Assembly: GCA_045655865.1 (NCBI GenBank)
Contig: JAZOQB010000008.1
Coordinates: forward strand, 1 to 47,564
Source of the DNA: RGIG5579 sp045655865
Lineage (GTDB): Bacteria > Bacillota > Clostridia > Oscillospirales > SIG627
DNA length: 47,564 nucleotides
Direction: 5' to 3'
Below, in pieces: positions 15,598 to 22,740 of this stretch. Both the position numbers and the translations under genes were made by a program. The notes under the pieces were generated by a model that worked only from the letters and a program-made list of their open reading frames with translations, searched no databases and was not told the origin of the DNA. Every line of letters begins with the position of its first letter. Within the stretch, counting starts at the first letter, position 1.

Positions 15598-16971
15598 TTA
15601 TTGAACGCGATGGCTACGTTTCTTTAAAACAACTACAACAACTGCGGTAGCCGCACAAAGAATCATGGCAACAGCTAAAACGATAGTCAAAACAAGGGAA
15701 TCGCCAGTAGCACCGGAAGCTTGAGTGGTCGACCCAAACAGACGGTTGTTTACGCCTCGGACACCACTGGTAAGAACAAGAGGACGGGTGCGGGTGACAC
15801 GGGTCGTGGTAGCCACCGCTGTACCTGCAGGCTCAGAATACGTGCCGTCATAATTAAACCCTTCTTCATAGACGCCCAAGAAGTGGACGGGGTTCATCAA
15901 ATAGTTTACATACAGACCGCCCACGGTGGGAATTGCAGCGCGAACGGTATTGTGGATCAAGTAGCCGGATACGATTCCGTTGCTTCCGCTTCTGGCCAAT
16001 CCGTAGGTGGGAAGCATGGTCTGTGCAAACAGCCTGTCATCAGGATTGATGACAACAGAAGAACCGTTGGGAGTCGTCGTCGATACAGCAACATTGGCCT
16101 GGGTGCTCATATCAAAGCCCCAGTAACCCCATTCGGGAATATAATCCAAAGGCGTGCCGTCTTCATACTCCATATCGGTAATGCGAAGAAGATCGCCGAT
16201 AGGCTGTTTTCCTTCAAAGGTAACGCTCCACTTGCCGTTGGGCAGAATATCTACCACATAGCTAAAGTTACTTGCTCTCTTATAGGTGACCGTATCCCAA
16301 GTCACACCAACCTCATCAACATAATTGGGATATGAGGTCTGGAAATACTGAGAACCGTCGATACGGGTAACTTTTCTGTTAGAAATGGAGGCGGAGTATG
16401 CGGTGGTAGCGTTTGCATTCTTATGAAGAGTGTAGCGAGTTGCGGCCAGTGAGTTGCAATGTGCTTCCGCAATTCTTTCGGACTGCATAAAGGAGAATCT
16501 GGTATCGATCCACCAATAAGCGCTACGGCCGTTGGTGTTAGAGGTGACACGAACCGCCGGAATGGTGGTGGTCACTGCAAAATATACAAAATCACCGTCG
16601 TAAGTCAAGCGGGTATTGATGTACTCAGGAACATCCTCGCTTGCCACATAAGGGGTAAAGTCCCGGCTGGCATCGTAGTTATCTTGGCTACTGATGGAAC
16701 CGGATCCTGACATCCAAAGGTTGTCTCCCGGAACGGCAGAAAGAGATACACCTCCGTTGGGGCCGGGATATTCTCCCTCGCTGATGATGCCATCAATAGA
16801 GGGAGGAACAAGTGTCTCGTATACATTCATTGTATGCAAGCCGTATGCCTCCAGGTTGTGGGCACACACAGAGGTCGGCACCGACAATGTATATCCCTTC
16901 GCAGAGGGGATCACGGCAAAAAGCGCGGTCACCATCACGGCTGCCAAAAGGATCGCTGCAATTCTCTTCAT
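15598..16971 (-). CDS. Secreted, membrane-anchored protein of unknown function, paralog C
   Basis: Starts at ATG 16971 with AAGGAG 6 nt upstream, giving 457 residues. A signal peptide covers about residues 1-25 (MKRIAAILLAAVMVTALFAV). It is followed by AHNLEAYGLHTMNVYE and SIDGIISEGEYPGPNGG, which align well with paralog A. Later blocks are TYDGDFVYFAVTT, TWDTVTYKRASNF, VTFEGKQPIGDLLR and NPVHFLGVYEEG. A Thr/Arg-rich stretch precedes SGATGDSLVLTIVLAVAMIL, a membrane helix, and the basic tail KKRSHRVQ. The topology suggests an extracellular domain held at the membrane or wall. It has its own promoter and terminator. No enzymatic motif was recognised. A carbohydrate- or ligand-binding beta-sandwich is a guess from the DGxIxxxEY segment. 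Confidence 0.85.
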   Translation of the reverse strand: MKRIAAILLAAVMVTALFAVIPSAKGYTLSVPTSVCAHNLEAYGLHTMNVYETLVPPSIDGIISEGEYPGPNGGVSLSAVPGDNLWMSGSGSISSQDNYDASRDFTPYVASEDVPEYINTRLTYDGDFVYFAVTTTIPAVRVTSNTNGRSAYWWIDTRFSFMQSERIAEAHCNSLAATRYTLHKNANATTAYSASISNRKVTRIDGSQYFQTSYPNYVDEVGVTWDTVTYKRASNFSYVVDILPNGKWSVTFEGKQPIGDLLRITDMEYEDGTPLDYIPEWGYWGFDMSTQANVAVSTTTPNGSSVVINPDDRLFAQTMLPTYGLARSGSNGIVSGYLIHNTVRAAIPTVGGLYVNYLMNPVHFLGVYEEGFNYDGTYSEPAGTAVATTTRVTRTRPLVLTSGVRGVNNRLFGSTTQASGATGDSLVLTIVLAVAMILCAATAVVVVVLKKRSHRVQ

Positions 16972-17028
16972 TTGTTTCTCCTTTGAAACGTAGTCAGCTG
17001 AGCATACTTCCACTCAGTATCCATGCTT

Positions 17029-17057
17029 ATCGTATCATCAATTAAAAATTTTGTCAA
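17029..17057 (-). promoter_or_regulatory. Sigma-A promoter of paralog C
   Basis: Minus-strand TTGACA (17057-17052), a 17-nt spacer and TACGAT (17034-17029) lie about 55 nt before the ATG at 16971. Confidence 0.78.
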
Positions 17058-17120
17058 TAGGATTTTACAATCCCAAAAAGGAAAATCCCCGAAAAAATGG
17101 TGTTTTTTACAAAAAAGACA

Positions 17121-17149
17121 TTGAAATTCTTCCCGAAATTCTGTAAACT
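17121..17149 (+). promoter_or_regulatory. Sigma-A promoter of the 4-TM protein gene
   Basis: TTGAAA (17121-17126), a 17-nt spacer and TAAACT (17144-17149) lie about 60 nt before the ATG at 17209. It is divergent from the paralog C promoter. Confidence 0.65.
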
Positions 17150-17208
17150 AATAACAAATCAATAATGGAAGATGGTTCAAGCCATTCTTTCCGTGAAAGG
17201 AGCTAAAA

Positions 17209-17787
17209 ATGAATCTGTTTTCCCGAAATATCGGTCTGACGGTCAAGACGATCGTCTACCAGATCGTAATGAGTATTTTCGGCTTTATGATGTACAGCGC
17301 TACCCGCAGCAACGTTTTTCTTCTGGTAGCCGGGCAAGCGATGGTGATCCTTTTCTTCCTATATATAATGTTTTCCCAAATGCTTCAATCCGGTGGCAAA
17401 ATGAAGGAATATGACCACGCTCACGATACCACATCTTCCCCCGCGGCAGGCTTTCTTTTCGCTTTTATCTCCTTCTTGCCTACCATCCTTCTTGCCGCGT
17501 GGACCATGATTTTTCCACCGTTTTCCACAAACGGAACCCCCAATTCCACAGGATATATCCCCTTTCTTTTGAACAAGAGCTTTTTACAAGGAATGTATCT
17601 TGGGGTAGTGCAGGCAATCTTTCCTACGACCTCTGCCGGAGTGACCGATGCACTGATCTCCGAGAACAGCCATGCCCTAAATTCCCAATCGATTTTGTAT
17701 CTTTTTGGCGCTTTGCCCGGGATCATCACTTGTGGGCTGGGGTATTGGATCGGTTATCTGCGTTTCGACAAAAAAAGGGGAAAATAG
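17209..17787 (+). CDS. Hypothetical integral membrane protein, about four TM segments
   Basis: 192 residues; I do not recognise a family. Hydrophobic segments lie at about residues 10-30, 36-57, 78-103 and 165-185, with a short charged loop (KMKEYDHAHDTTSS) after the second. The segment between the third and fourth helices is polar with many Ser, Thr and Asn (FPPFSTNGTPNSTG) and likely sits outside. The product ends in a basic tail, RFDKKRGK. The ATG has GAAAGGAG upstream and its own divergent promoter. It precedes the amidase gene by 75 nt, so joint transcription is possible. There is no catalytic motif, and the function cannot be inferred. Confidence 0.8.
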   Translation: MNLFSRNIGLTVKTIVYQIVMSIFGFMMYSATRSNVFLLVAGQAMVILFFLYIMFSQMLQSGGKMKEYDHAHDTTSSPAAGFLFAFISFLPTILLAAWTMIFPPFSTNGTPNSTGYIPFLLNKSFLQGMYLGVVQAIFPTTSAGVTDALISENSHALNSQSILYLFGALPGIITCGLGYWIGYLRFDKKRGK

Positions 17788-17831
17788 GGATTGAAAGCCG
17801 GGGCTCTCATTTTTGGTATGCATAGAAAAGC

Positions 17832-17847
17832 AAAAGCATATGCTTTT
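17832..17847 (+). repeat. 16-bp perfect palindrome ahead of the amidase gene
   Basis: AAAAGCATATGCTTTT is a perfect 16-bp palindrome ending 4 nt before the GAGGTGATC ribosome site of the amidase gene. With no loop it is a poor hairpin, so a protein-binding site is more likely than a terminator. Confidence 0.45.
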
Positions 17848-17862
17848 TCGAGGTGATCCGGT

Positions 17863-18609
17863 TTGATTCAAAGAAAAAATTCTCTTATTTTTTTGGGAAA
17901 AATTATTCTCTTTTCCTTGGTCCTGATCTCAGCGATTTTTTTCTTCACCACGCTTTTTCAATGGATAAGCAAAAGTGACAGAAAAGCAAATCCCACCACA
18001 GCGTTGGCGCTAGACGATCCTCGTCCGGTGGTAATTTTAGACGCCGGGCACGGCGGCACCGATTCCGGCGCCGTTTCGGTTCTCGGCCACGAAGAAAAGC
18101 ATTTAAACCTGGCGGTGGCAAAAAAGCTGGGGGCTTTTTTGGAAGCGGGAGGCTTGCGAGTAATTTATTCCCGTCAAGAGGATATCATGCTCAGTTCCTC
18201 CAAAACAAAGTCCCACAAAATGGGAGATCTGATAGCAAGAGTGGATCTTGCAAAAGAATATCCGGAAGCGTATTTTGTCAGCATTCACATGAACACCCTT
18301 CCCATTGAAAAATACTGGGGGCTGCAAGTGTTTTACTCTCAAAACCACTCTCTAAATCGGCCCTTGGCTCAGGTCATCCAAAACGATGTGCGCTCTCTTT
18401 TGCAACCGGAAAACAAACGGGAGATCTCGGATGCAAAAGGAAATATTTACATCTTGGATCGGATCTCCGGCCCGGCAGTTTTAATAGAGTGCGGTTTTCT
18501 TTCCAACTATAAGGAAGCGGAGAAACTAGCCCAAGAAGATTATCAAAACCAATTGGCCTTTGTTTTATCCCGCTCGATTCTTTCCTTTGCTTTAGAGAAA
18601 GAAAATTAA
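17863..18609 (+). CDS. N-acetylmuramoyl-L-alanine amidase, CwlD-like (TTG start)
   Basis: A 248-residue Amidase_3 zinc enzyme that cleaves the bond between muramic acid and the stem peptide. One N-terminal membrane segment or uncleaved signal lies at about residues 8-33, so it acts outside the membrane. Zinc ligands and catalytic residues are visible: His in ILDAGHGGTDSGA, Glu in HEEKHLNLAVAKKL, His in VSIHMNTLP, and Glu in AVLIECGFLSNYKEAE. Length and membrane anchor fit CwlD of spore formers, which makes cortex muramic lactam. That specific role is inferred and would imply sporulation. The start is TTG at 17863 with GAGGTGATC five nt upstream; no in-frame ATG is better placed. Confidence 0.88.
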   Translation: MIQRKNSLIFLGKIILFSLVLISAIFFFTTLFQWISKSDRKANPTTALALDDPRPVVILDAGHGGTDSGAVSVLGHEEKHLNLAVAKKLGAFLEAGGLRVIYSRQEDIMLSSSKTKSHKMGDLIARVDLAKEYPEAYFVSIHMNTLPIEKYWGLQVFYSQNHSLNRPLAQVIQNDVRSLLQPENKREISDAKGNIYILDRISGPAVLIECGFLSNYKEAEKLAQEDYQNQLAFVLSRSILSFALEKEN

Positions 18610-18637
18610 AAATTATTAAAAAAATGTTTTTTTGCTC

Positions 18638-18666
18638 TTGATTTTTCCTTTTGCATATGGTATGAT
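18638..18666 (+). promoter_or_regulatory. Sigma-A promoter of rpmE
   Basis: TTGATT (18638-18643), a 17-nt spacer and TATGAT (18661-18666), about 70 nt upstream of the rpmE ATG. Confidence 0.75.
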
Positions 18667-18735
18667 GTAACGTAATGTCGTTGAAAGATGGTTTTTTCAT
18701 CGCAACGCAAATCAAAACAGAAAAAGGTGAAAAGA

Positions 18736-18933
18736 ATGAAAGAAGGACTTCATCCCGCCTACGAAGACACCGTAGTCGTTTGCGCTTGCGGTGCGGAATA
18801 TCCCACCAGATCCACCAAGGGAAATGTCCATGTGGATATTTGCGCTAAGTGCCATCCTTTTTACACCGGCAAGCAGAAATTTGTTGATGCCGGCGGACGC
18901 GTAGATAAGTTCAATAAAAAGTTTGGCAGATAA
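18736..18933 (+). CDS. rpmE: 50S ribosomal protein L31, zinc-binding form
   Basis: 65 residues starting MKEGLHPAYEDTVVVC, the canonical L31 N terminus. The ATG at 18736 has AAGGTGA upstream; longer in-frame starts have none. The zinc ligands of the C+ form are all present: C-x-C in VVCACGAEY and C-x-x-C in VDICAKCHPFYTG. L31 sits at the bridge between the two ribosomal subunits. C+ L31 also stores zinc and in many bacteria is exchanged for a C- paralog under zinc limitation (known for the family). It is a single-gene unit with its own promoter and terminator. Confidence 0.97.
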   Translation: MKEGLHPAYEDTVVVCACGAEYPTRSTKGNVHVDICAKCHPFYTGKQKFVDAGGRVDKFNKKFGR

Positions 18934-18981
18934 TCTGTCGGACAATGATGTCCGCGCAAAAACGCAGAAGAAGGATGAAAG

Positions 18982-19013
18982 CGGTGGCACTGTTCCGGTG
19001 TTGCCGTTTTTTT
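18982..19013 (+). terminator. Terminator after rpmE
   Basis: CGGTGGCACTG and CGGTGTTGCCG pair over 11 positions, several of them G-U, around a TTC loop, followed by seven T residues. Confidence 0.85.
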
Positions 19014-19052
19014 CTTATATTTTAGGTCAATGCGTAAAAATCGGAGCAAGAT

Positions 19053-20363
19053 ATGTTTGACAGAATGAAAACACCGGTAACGGTAGAAACACAAGACTTG
19101 CGCCCGGAAAAGGCGATTTTGGTGAGTGTGGTTTTGGATGACGGGGACCTAATGGACACCGACTCCTCCCTGGACGAATTGGAAGCTCTCTTAAATACAG
19201 CAGGGGGTGTTTGCGCCGGCAGGATGATCCAGACTCGGCAAAAGCCGGAGCACGCCACTTACATCGGTTCCGGGAAACTGGCGGAGCTTGCCCAAATGTG
19301 CCGCAACCTGTATATTGATCTGGTGGTATTTGACTGCGAGCTTTCCCCCTCTCAGATCCGCAATCTGGAAGGAGCCTTGGAAGAGGTTCGGGTCATTGAT
19401 CGAACCATGCTGATCCTGGATATTTTTGCCCAGAACGCAAAAACCAGCGAGGGCATTTTACAGGTGGCGATCGCCAATTTAAAGTATTCTCTTCCCCGCC
19501 TGTCCGGTCAAGGGGAATCCCTTTCCAGGCAAGGGGGCGGCATCGGCACCCGTGGCCCCGGTGAAACCAAACTGGAGGCAGACCGTCGGCACGTCAAACA
19601 ACGGATCCAAAAGTTAGAAGAAGAATTAAAAGAACTTTTTCAAAAGCGCCAGACCCAGCGAAAAAGCCGGGAGAAAAACGGGGTGTTCCAGATTTCTTTG
19701 GCCGGATACACCAACGCGGGAAAATCCTCTCTTTTAAACCGTCTGTGCGAAGAAAATATTTTGGCCGAAAACAAGCTTTTTGCCACGCTGGATCCCACAA
19801 CGCGAAGATGGCGTCTACCCAATTTCGGAGAGGTTTTGCTGACTGACACAGTCGGTTTTATCAACCGGCTTCCCCATCACCTGGTAGAAGCCTTCCAGTC
19901 CACCTTGGACGAGGTGGTTTACAGCGATCTTGTCCTTCTGGTCATGGATGCTACCGATCCAAAATTTCAGCAGAAAATGCAGATCACCGAAAAGATCCTT
20001 CAGGACCTTTACAAAAGACGCCAAGTCTTGCCGCCTCCTACCCTATACGTCCTTAACAAAACCGACCGCCAAGAAAGTCTTTTCTCCACGCTCTCCTTCC
20101 CCAGGGAAAAAGACCACGTTTGCCTTTCTGCAAAAACGGGAAAGGGAATTTCCGATCTTTTGGAAAAAATCGAGAAGATCCTTTCTCAGTCTAAAAAAAG
20201 ATGTCACTATCTCTTCCCACACGAAGAAGGGGGTCGGCTTTCCTATCTGTATCAGACTGCAAACGTAATCCAGGTCCGCTACGAATCAGACGGGATCCAC
20301 GTAGAAGCGGTATGTGATGAAAAGACCCGCGGCACCCTTTCCCAATTTCTATTTCAGGAGTAA
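19053..20363 (+). CDS. hflX: Ribosome-associated GTPase HflX
   Basis: A 436-residue GTPase that binds the 50S subunit and splits stalled ribosomes, especially under heat or antibiotic stress. The N-terminal HflX domain (about residues 1-190) contains the signature QGGGIGTRGPGETKLEADRR. A helical linker and the G domain follow: G1 GYTNAGKSS, G3 DTVGFINRLPHHLVEAFQST, G4 NKTD, G5 SAKTGKG. The C-terminal domain ends LSQFLFQE. The start has GGAG upstream; no strong promoter was seen after the rpmE terminator. It is separated by only 4 nt from the topoisomerase-subunit gene, so the two are probably cotranscribed. Confidence 0.97.
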   Translation: MFDRMKTPVTVETQDLRPEKAILVSVVLDDGDLMDTDSSLDELEALLNTAGGVCAGRMIQTRQKPEHATYIGSGKLAELAQMCRNLYIDLVVFDCELSPSQIRNLEGALEEVRVIDRTMLILDIFAQNAKTSEGILQVAIANLKYSLPRLSGQGESLSRQGGGIGTRGPGETKLEADRRHVKQRIQKLEEELKELFQKRQTQRKSREKNGVFQISLAGYTNAGKSSLLNRLCEENILAENKLFATLDPTTRRWRLPNFGEVLLTDTVGFINRLPHHLVEAFQSTLDEVVYSDLVLLVMDATDPKFQQKMQITEKILQDLYKRRQVLPPPTLYVLNKTDRQESLFSTLSFPREKDHVCLSAKTGKGISDLLEKIEKILSQSKKRCHYLFPHEEGGRLSYLYQTANVIQVRYESDGIHVEAVCDEKTRGTLSQFLFQE

Positions 20364-20367
20364 GGAT

Positions 20368-22584
20368 ATGGCTGAACAAAAGAAAAAGAAATCCAAAAGC
20401 GCCGATCCGGGGACATTGCCCGCTGTGATCCACGAGCAGCCCATCACCGAAACCTTGCGGGAAAACTATATGCCTTATGCTATGAGTTCCATCATCTCCC
20501 GTGCCATTCCCGAGATCGATGGGCTCAAGCCCTCTCACCGCAAACTTCTTTACACCATGTACAAAATGGGACTTCTCACCGGAAACCGAACCAAAAGCGC
20601 TAACGTGGTGGGTCAGACCATGCGCCTGAATCCTCACGGTGATGCTGCCATTTACGAAACCATGGTCCGTCTCACCAGAGGAAATGAGGCTCTGCTTCAC
20701 CCCTTCATTGATTCCAAGGGAACCTTTGGAAAGCAGTATTCCAAAATGGCCTATGCCGCTTCTCGGTATACCGAGGTAAAACTTGCCCCCATCAGCAACG
20801 AGCTTTTCTCCGGGATCGATAAAGACGGGGTAGATCTGGTGGACAATTACGATGCCACCATGAAGGAGCCGGTTCTTCTCCCCTCCTCTTTTCCAAACGT
20901 GTTGGTCTGTCCCAACACGGGAATCGCCGTAGGCCTGGCCAGCTCTATTTGTTCTTTTAATTTGATCGAGACCTGCGATGCAGTGATCGCTCTCATGCGA
21001 GATCCCGGCGCCGACCTCTACCCGATCCTCAAGGGCCCGGATTTTTCCACCGGAGGCGAATTGCTGTATGATCGGGAAGAAATCCAACAAGTGTACGAAA
21101 CCGGAAAGGGTTCTTTCGCGGTAAGGGCGGTTTGGCAAAGTTTTCCCAAAGAAAACCGCATTGTCATCACCCAGATCCCCTACAACACCACGGTGGATCA
21201 GATCATTGAAAAGATCGTCCAGCTGATCAAAGAAGGAAAGCTAAAAGAGATCAGCGACGTTCGAGACGAGATCGATCTGGACGGCTTGAAGTTGACTCTT
21301 GACTTAAAGCGTGGCAGTGATCCGGAAAAGGTCATGGCAAAGCTGTTCCGCTCAACTGACCTGGAATGCCGCTTCCCTTGCAATTTCAACATTTTGATTG
21401 CCGGCTCGCCTCATCAAATGGGAGTGCGCGAGATCCTCACAGAGTGGCACGCGTTCCGCAGTGAATGTCTCAAACGGGTATTTTACTTTGAACTGGGGCA
21501 AAAAGAGGCCAAGCGGCATCTGCTCCTGGGTCTGGAAAAGATACTGGTAGATATTGATAAAGCCATCGCAATCATTCGAAAAACAGAAAATGAAAAAGAC
21601 GTGATTCCCAACCTCTGCCAAAGCTTTGCCATCGACGAAAAGCAGGCCGAGTACATTGCGGAGATTAAACTGAGACATTTGAACCGCCAGCACATTCTGG
21701 ACCGCATCGCGGAAAGAGAAAAGCTGGAAAAAGAAATTGCCACTCTGGAGGGACTGCTTTCCAGCTCCCGAAAGCTGGATCAGTACATCATCAAAGAGCT
21801 GGAAGAGGTCAAAAAGAAGTACGGTCAGCCAAGAAAAACCCGGATCGCTTACGAATTCAGCCGTTCTGCCGACACTCGGATCATCGAGGAAGAGGCAGAA
21901 TATAAAGCACACGCCGTGATTACCCGGGACGGATATTTGAAAAATATTCCCCTCAAGTCCATTATGGTCAGCGACAATCAACGGCTGAAAGAGAATGACA
22001 GCATCGTGTTCTCCGGAGAAATGTCCTCCAAGCAAGAGCTTTTCTTCTTCACAGATCACGGGCAAGTTTACCGCGCAAAATTCGGAGATTTTTCTACAAC
22101 CAAAGCTTCGGAATTAGGCGATTATATCCCGGCAAAGCTGGAAATGGACAAGGATGAACGGGTCATCTTCTCCATGCCTCTGGAGGATTACAAGGGGAGA
22201 CTGGCGATTATTTTTGAAAACGGAAAAGGATTGAGCTTCCCCTTGAGTGCATACGAAACCAAGTCCGCACGAAAAAAGCTCACCGGTGCCTTCAGCACCC
22301 TATCTCCCGCAGTGGCCATATTCCCGTTAAGGCCGGGAGAGATCAAGGAAATCTTCCTGAAGACGCGACAGGGCCGTGCCTGTATTCTCCGCACTTCCCT
22401 GCTTCCTGAGAAAAGCACCCGTACCAGTGGCGGAAGCCAGCTGATGGCCTTGAAAAAGAATGACGGTCTGGAAAGCGCCTTTGAGGTATCCACAGAAAAG
22501 ACACCTCGGTTGGCTCTTTACAAAAAGCTTCGCACCCCCACACCCGGTATCGTCTTCAACGAGACCGACTTAAAAGAGATCTAA
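20368..22584 (+). CDS. Type IIA topoisomerase subunit A (ParC/GyrA-like), no adjacent B subunit
   Basis: 738 residues from the ATG at 20368 (AGGAGTAAGG upstream). The catalytic Tyr134 lies in AASRYTEVKLA. The breakage-reunion core begins near IHEQPITETLRENYMPYAM, and a C-terminal beta-pinwheel region occupies about residues 500-738. No clear GyrA-box was seen, which favours ParC (topoisomerase IV) over gyrase. At the quinolone-contact positions equivalent to E. coli GyrA Ser83 and Asp87, this protein has Ala and Glu (NPHGDAAIYETMV). No gyrB/parE gene lies nearby, which is unusual because parC normally follows parE. It decatenates or relaxes DNA with a B subunit encoded elsewhere. Gyrase versus topo IV cannot be settled without the partner. 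Confidence 0.9.
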   Translation: MAEQKKKKSKSADPGTLPAVIHEQPITETLRENYMPYAMSSIISRAIPEIDGLKPSHRKLLYTMYKMGLLTGNRTKSANVVGQTMRLNPHGDAAIYETMVRLTRGNEALLHPFIDSKGTFGKQYSKMAYAASRYTEVKLAPISNELFSGIDKDGVDLVDNYDATMKEPVLLPSSFPNVLVCPNTGIAVGLASSICSFNLIETCDAVIALMRDPGADLYPILKGPDFSTGGELLYDREEIQQVYETGKGSFAVRAVWQSFPKENRIVITQIPYNTTVDQIIEKIVQLIKEGKLKEISDVRDEIDLDGLKLTLDLKRGSDPEKVMAKLFRSTDLECRFPCNFNILIAGSPHQMGVREILTEWHAFRSECLKRVFYFELGQKEAKRHLLLGLEKILVDIDKAIAIIRKTENEKDVIPNLCQSFAIDEKQAEYIAEIKLRHLNRQHILDRIAEREKLEKEIATLEGLLSSSRKLDQYIIKELEEVKKKYGQPRKTRIAYEFSRSADTRIIEEEAEYKAHAVITRDGYLKNIPLKSIMVSDNQRLKENDSIVFSGEMSSKQELFFFTDHGQVYRAKFGDFSTTKASELGDYIPAKLEMDKDERVIFSMPLEDYKGRLAIIFENGKGLSFPLSAYETKSARKKLTGAFSTLSPAVAIFPLRPGEIKEIFLKTRQGRACILRTSLLPEKSTRTSGGSQLMALKKNDGLESAFEVSTEKTPRLALYKKLRTPTPGIVFNETDLKEI

Positions 22585-22590
22585 AAGCAT

Positions 22591-22630
22591 GACAAAACGG
22601 CAAATCACAAAAATGATTTGCCGTTTTGTC
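22591..22630 (+). terminator. Terminator after the topoisomerase subunit gene
   Basis: A 17-bp perfect stem, GACAAAACGGCAAATCA and its complement, with a 6-nt loop, starting 6 nt after the stop codon. Its T-rich right arm is followed by TTTACA, which also serves as the -35 box of the next promoter. Confidence 0.88.
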
Positions 22631-22659
22631 TTTACAAGCGCGGAAAAAAATGCTATACT
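22631..22659 (+). promoter_or_regulatory. Sigma-A promoter of gdpP
   Basis: TTTACA (22631-22636), a 17-nt spacer and TATACT (22654-22659). The leader before the ATG at 22741 is about 75 nt and holds a short inverted repeat, CGATT/AATCG, near 22668-22685. Confidence 0.72.
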
Positions 22660-22740
22660 AGTCTGAACGATTTTAATTTTAATCGGAGAAGTCTGGTCGC
22701 CTCAGCAGTATGATGCCAATGGCGCCGGAAAGGAGAGGTC

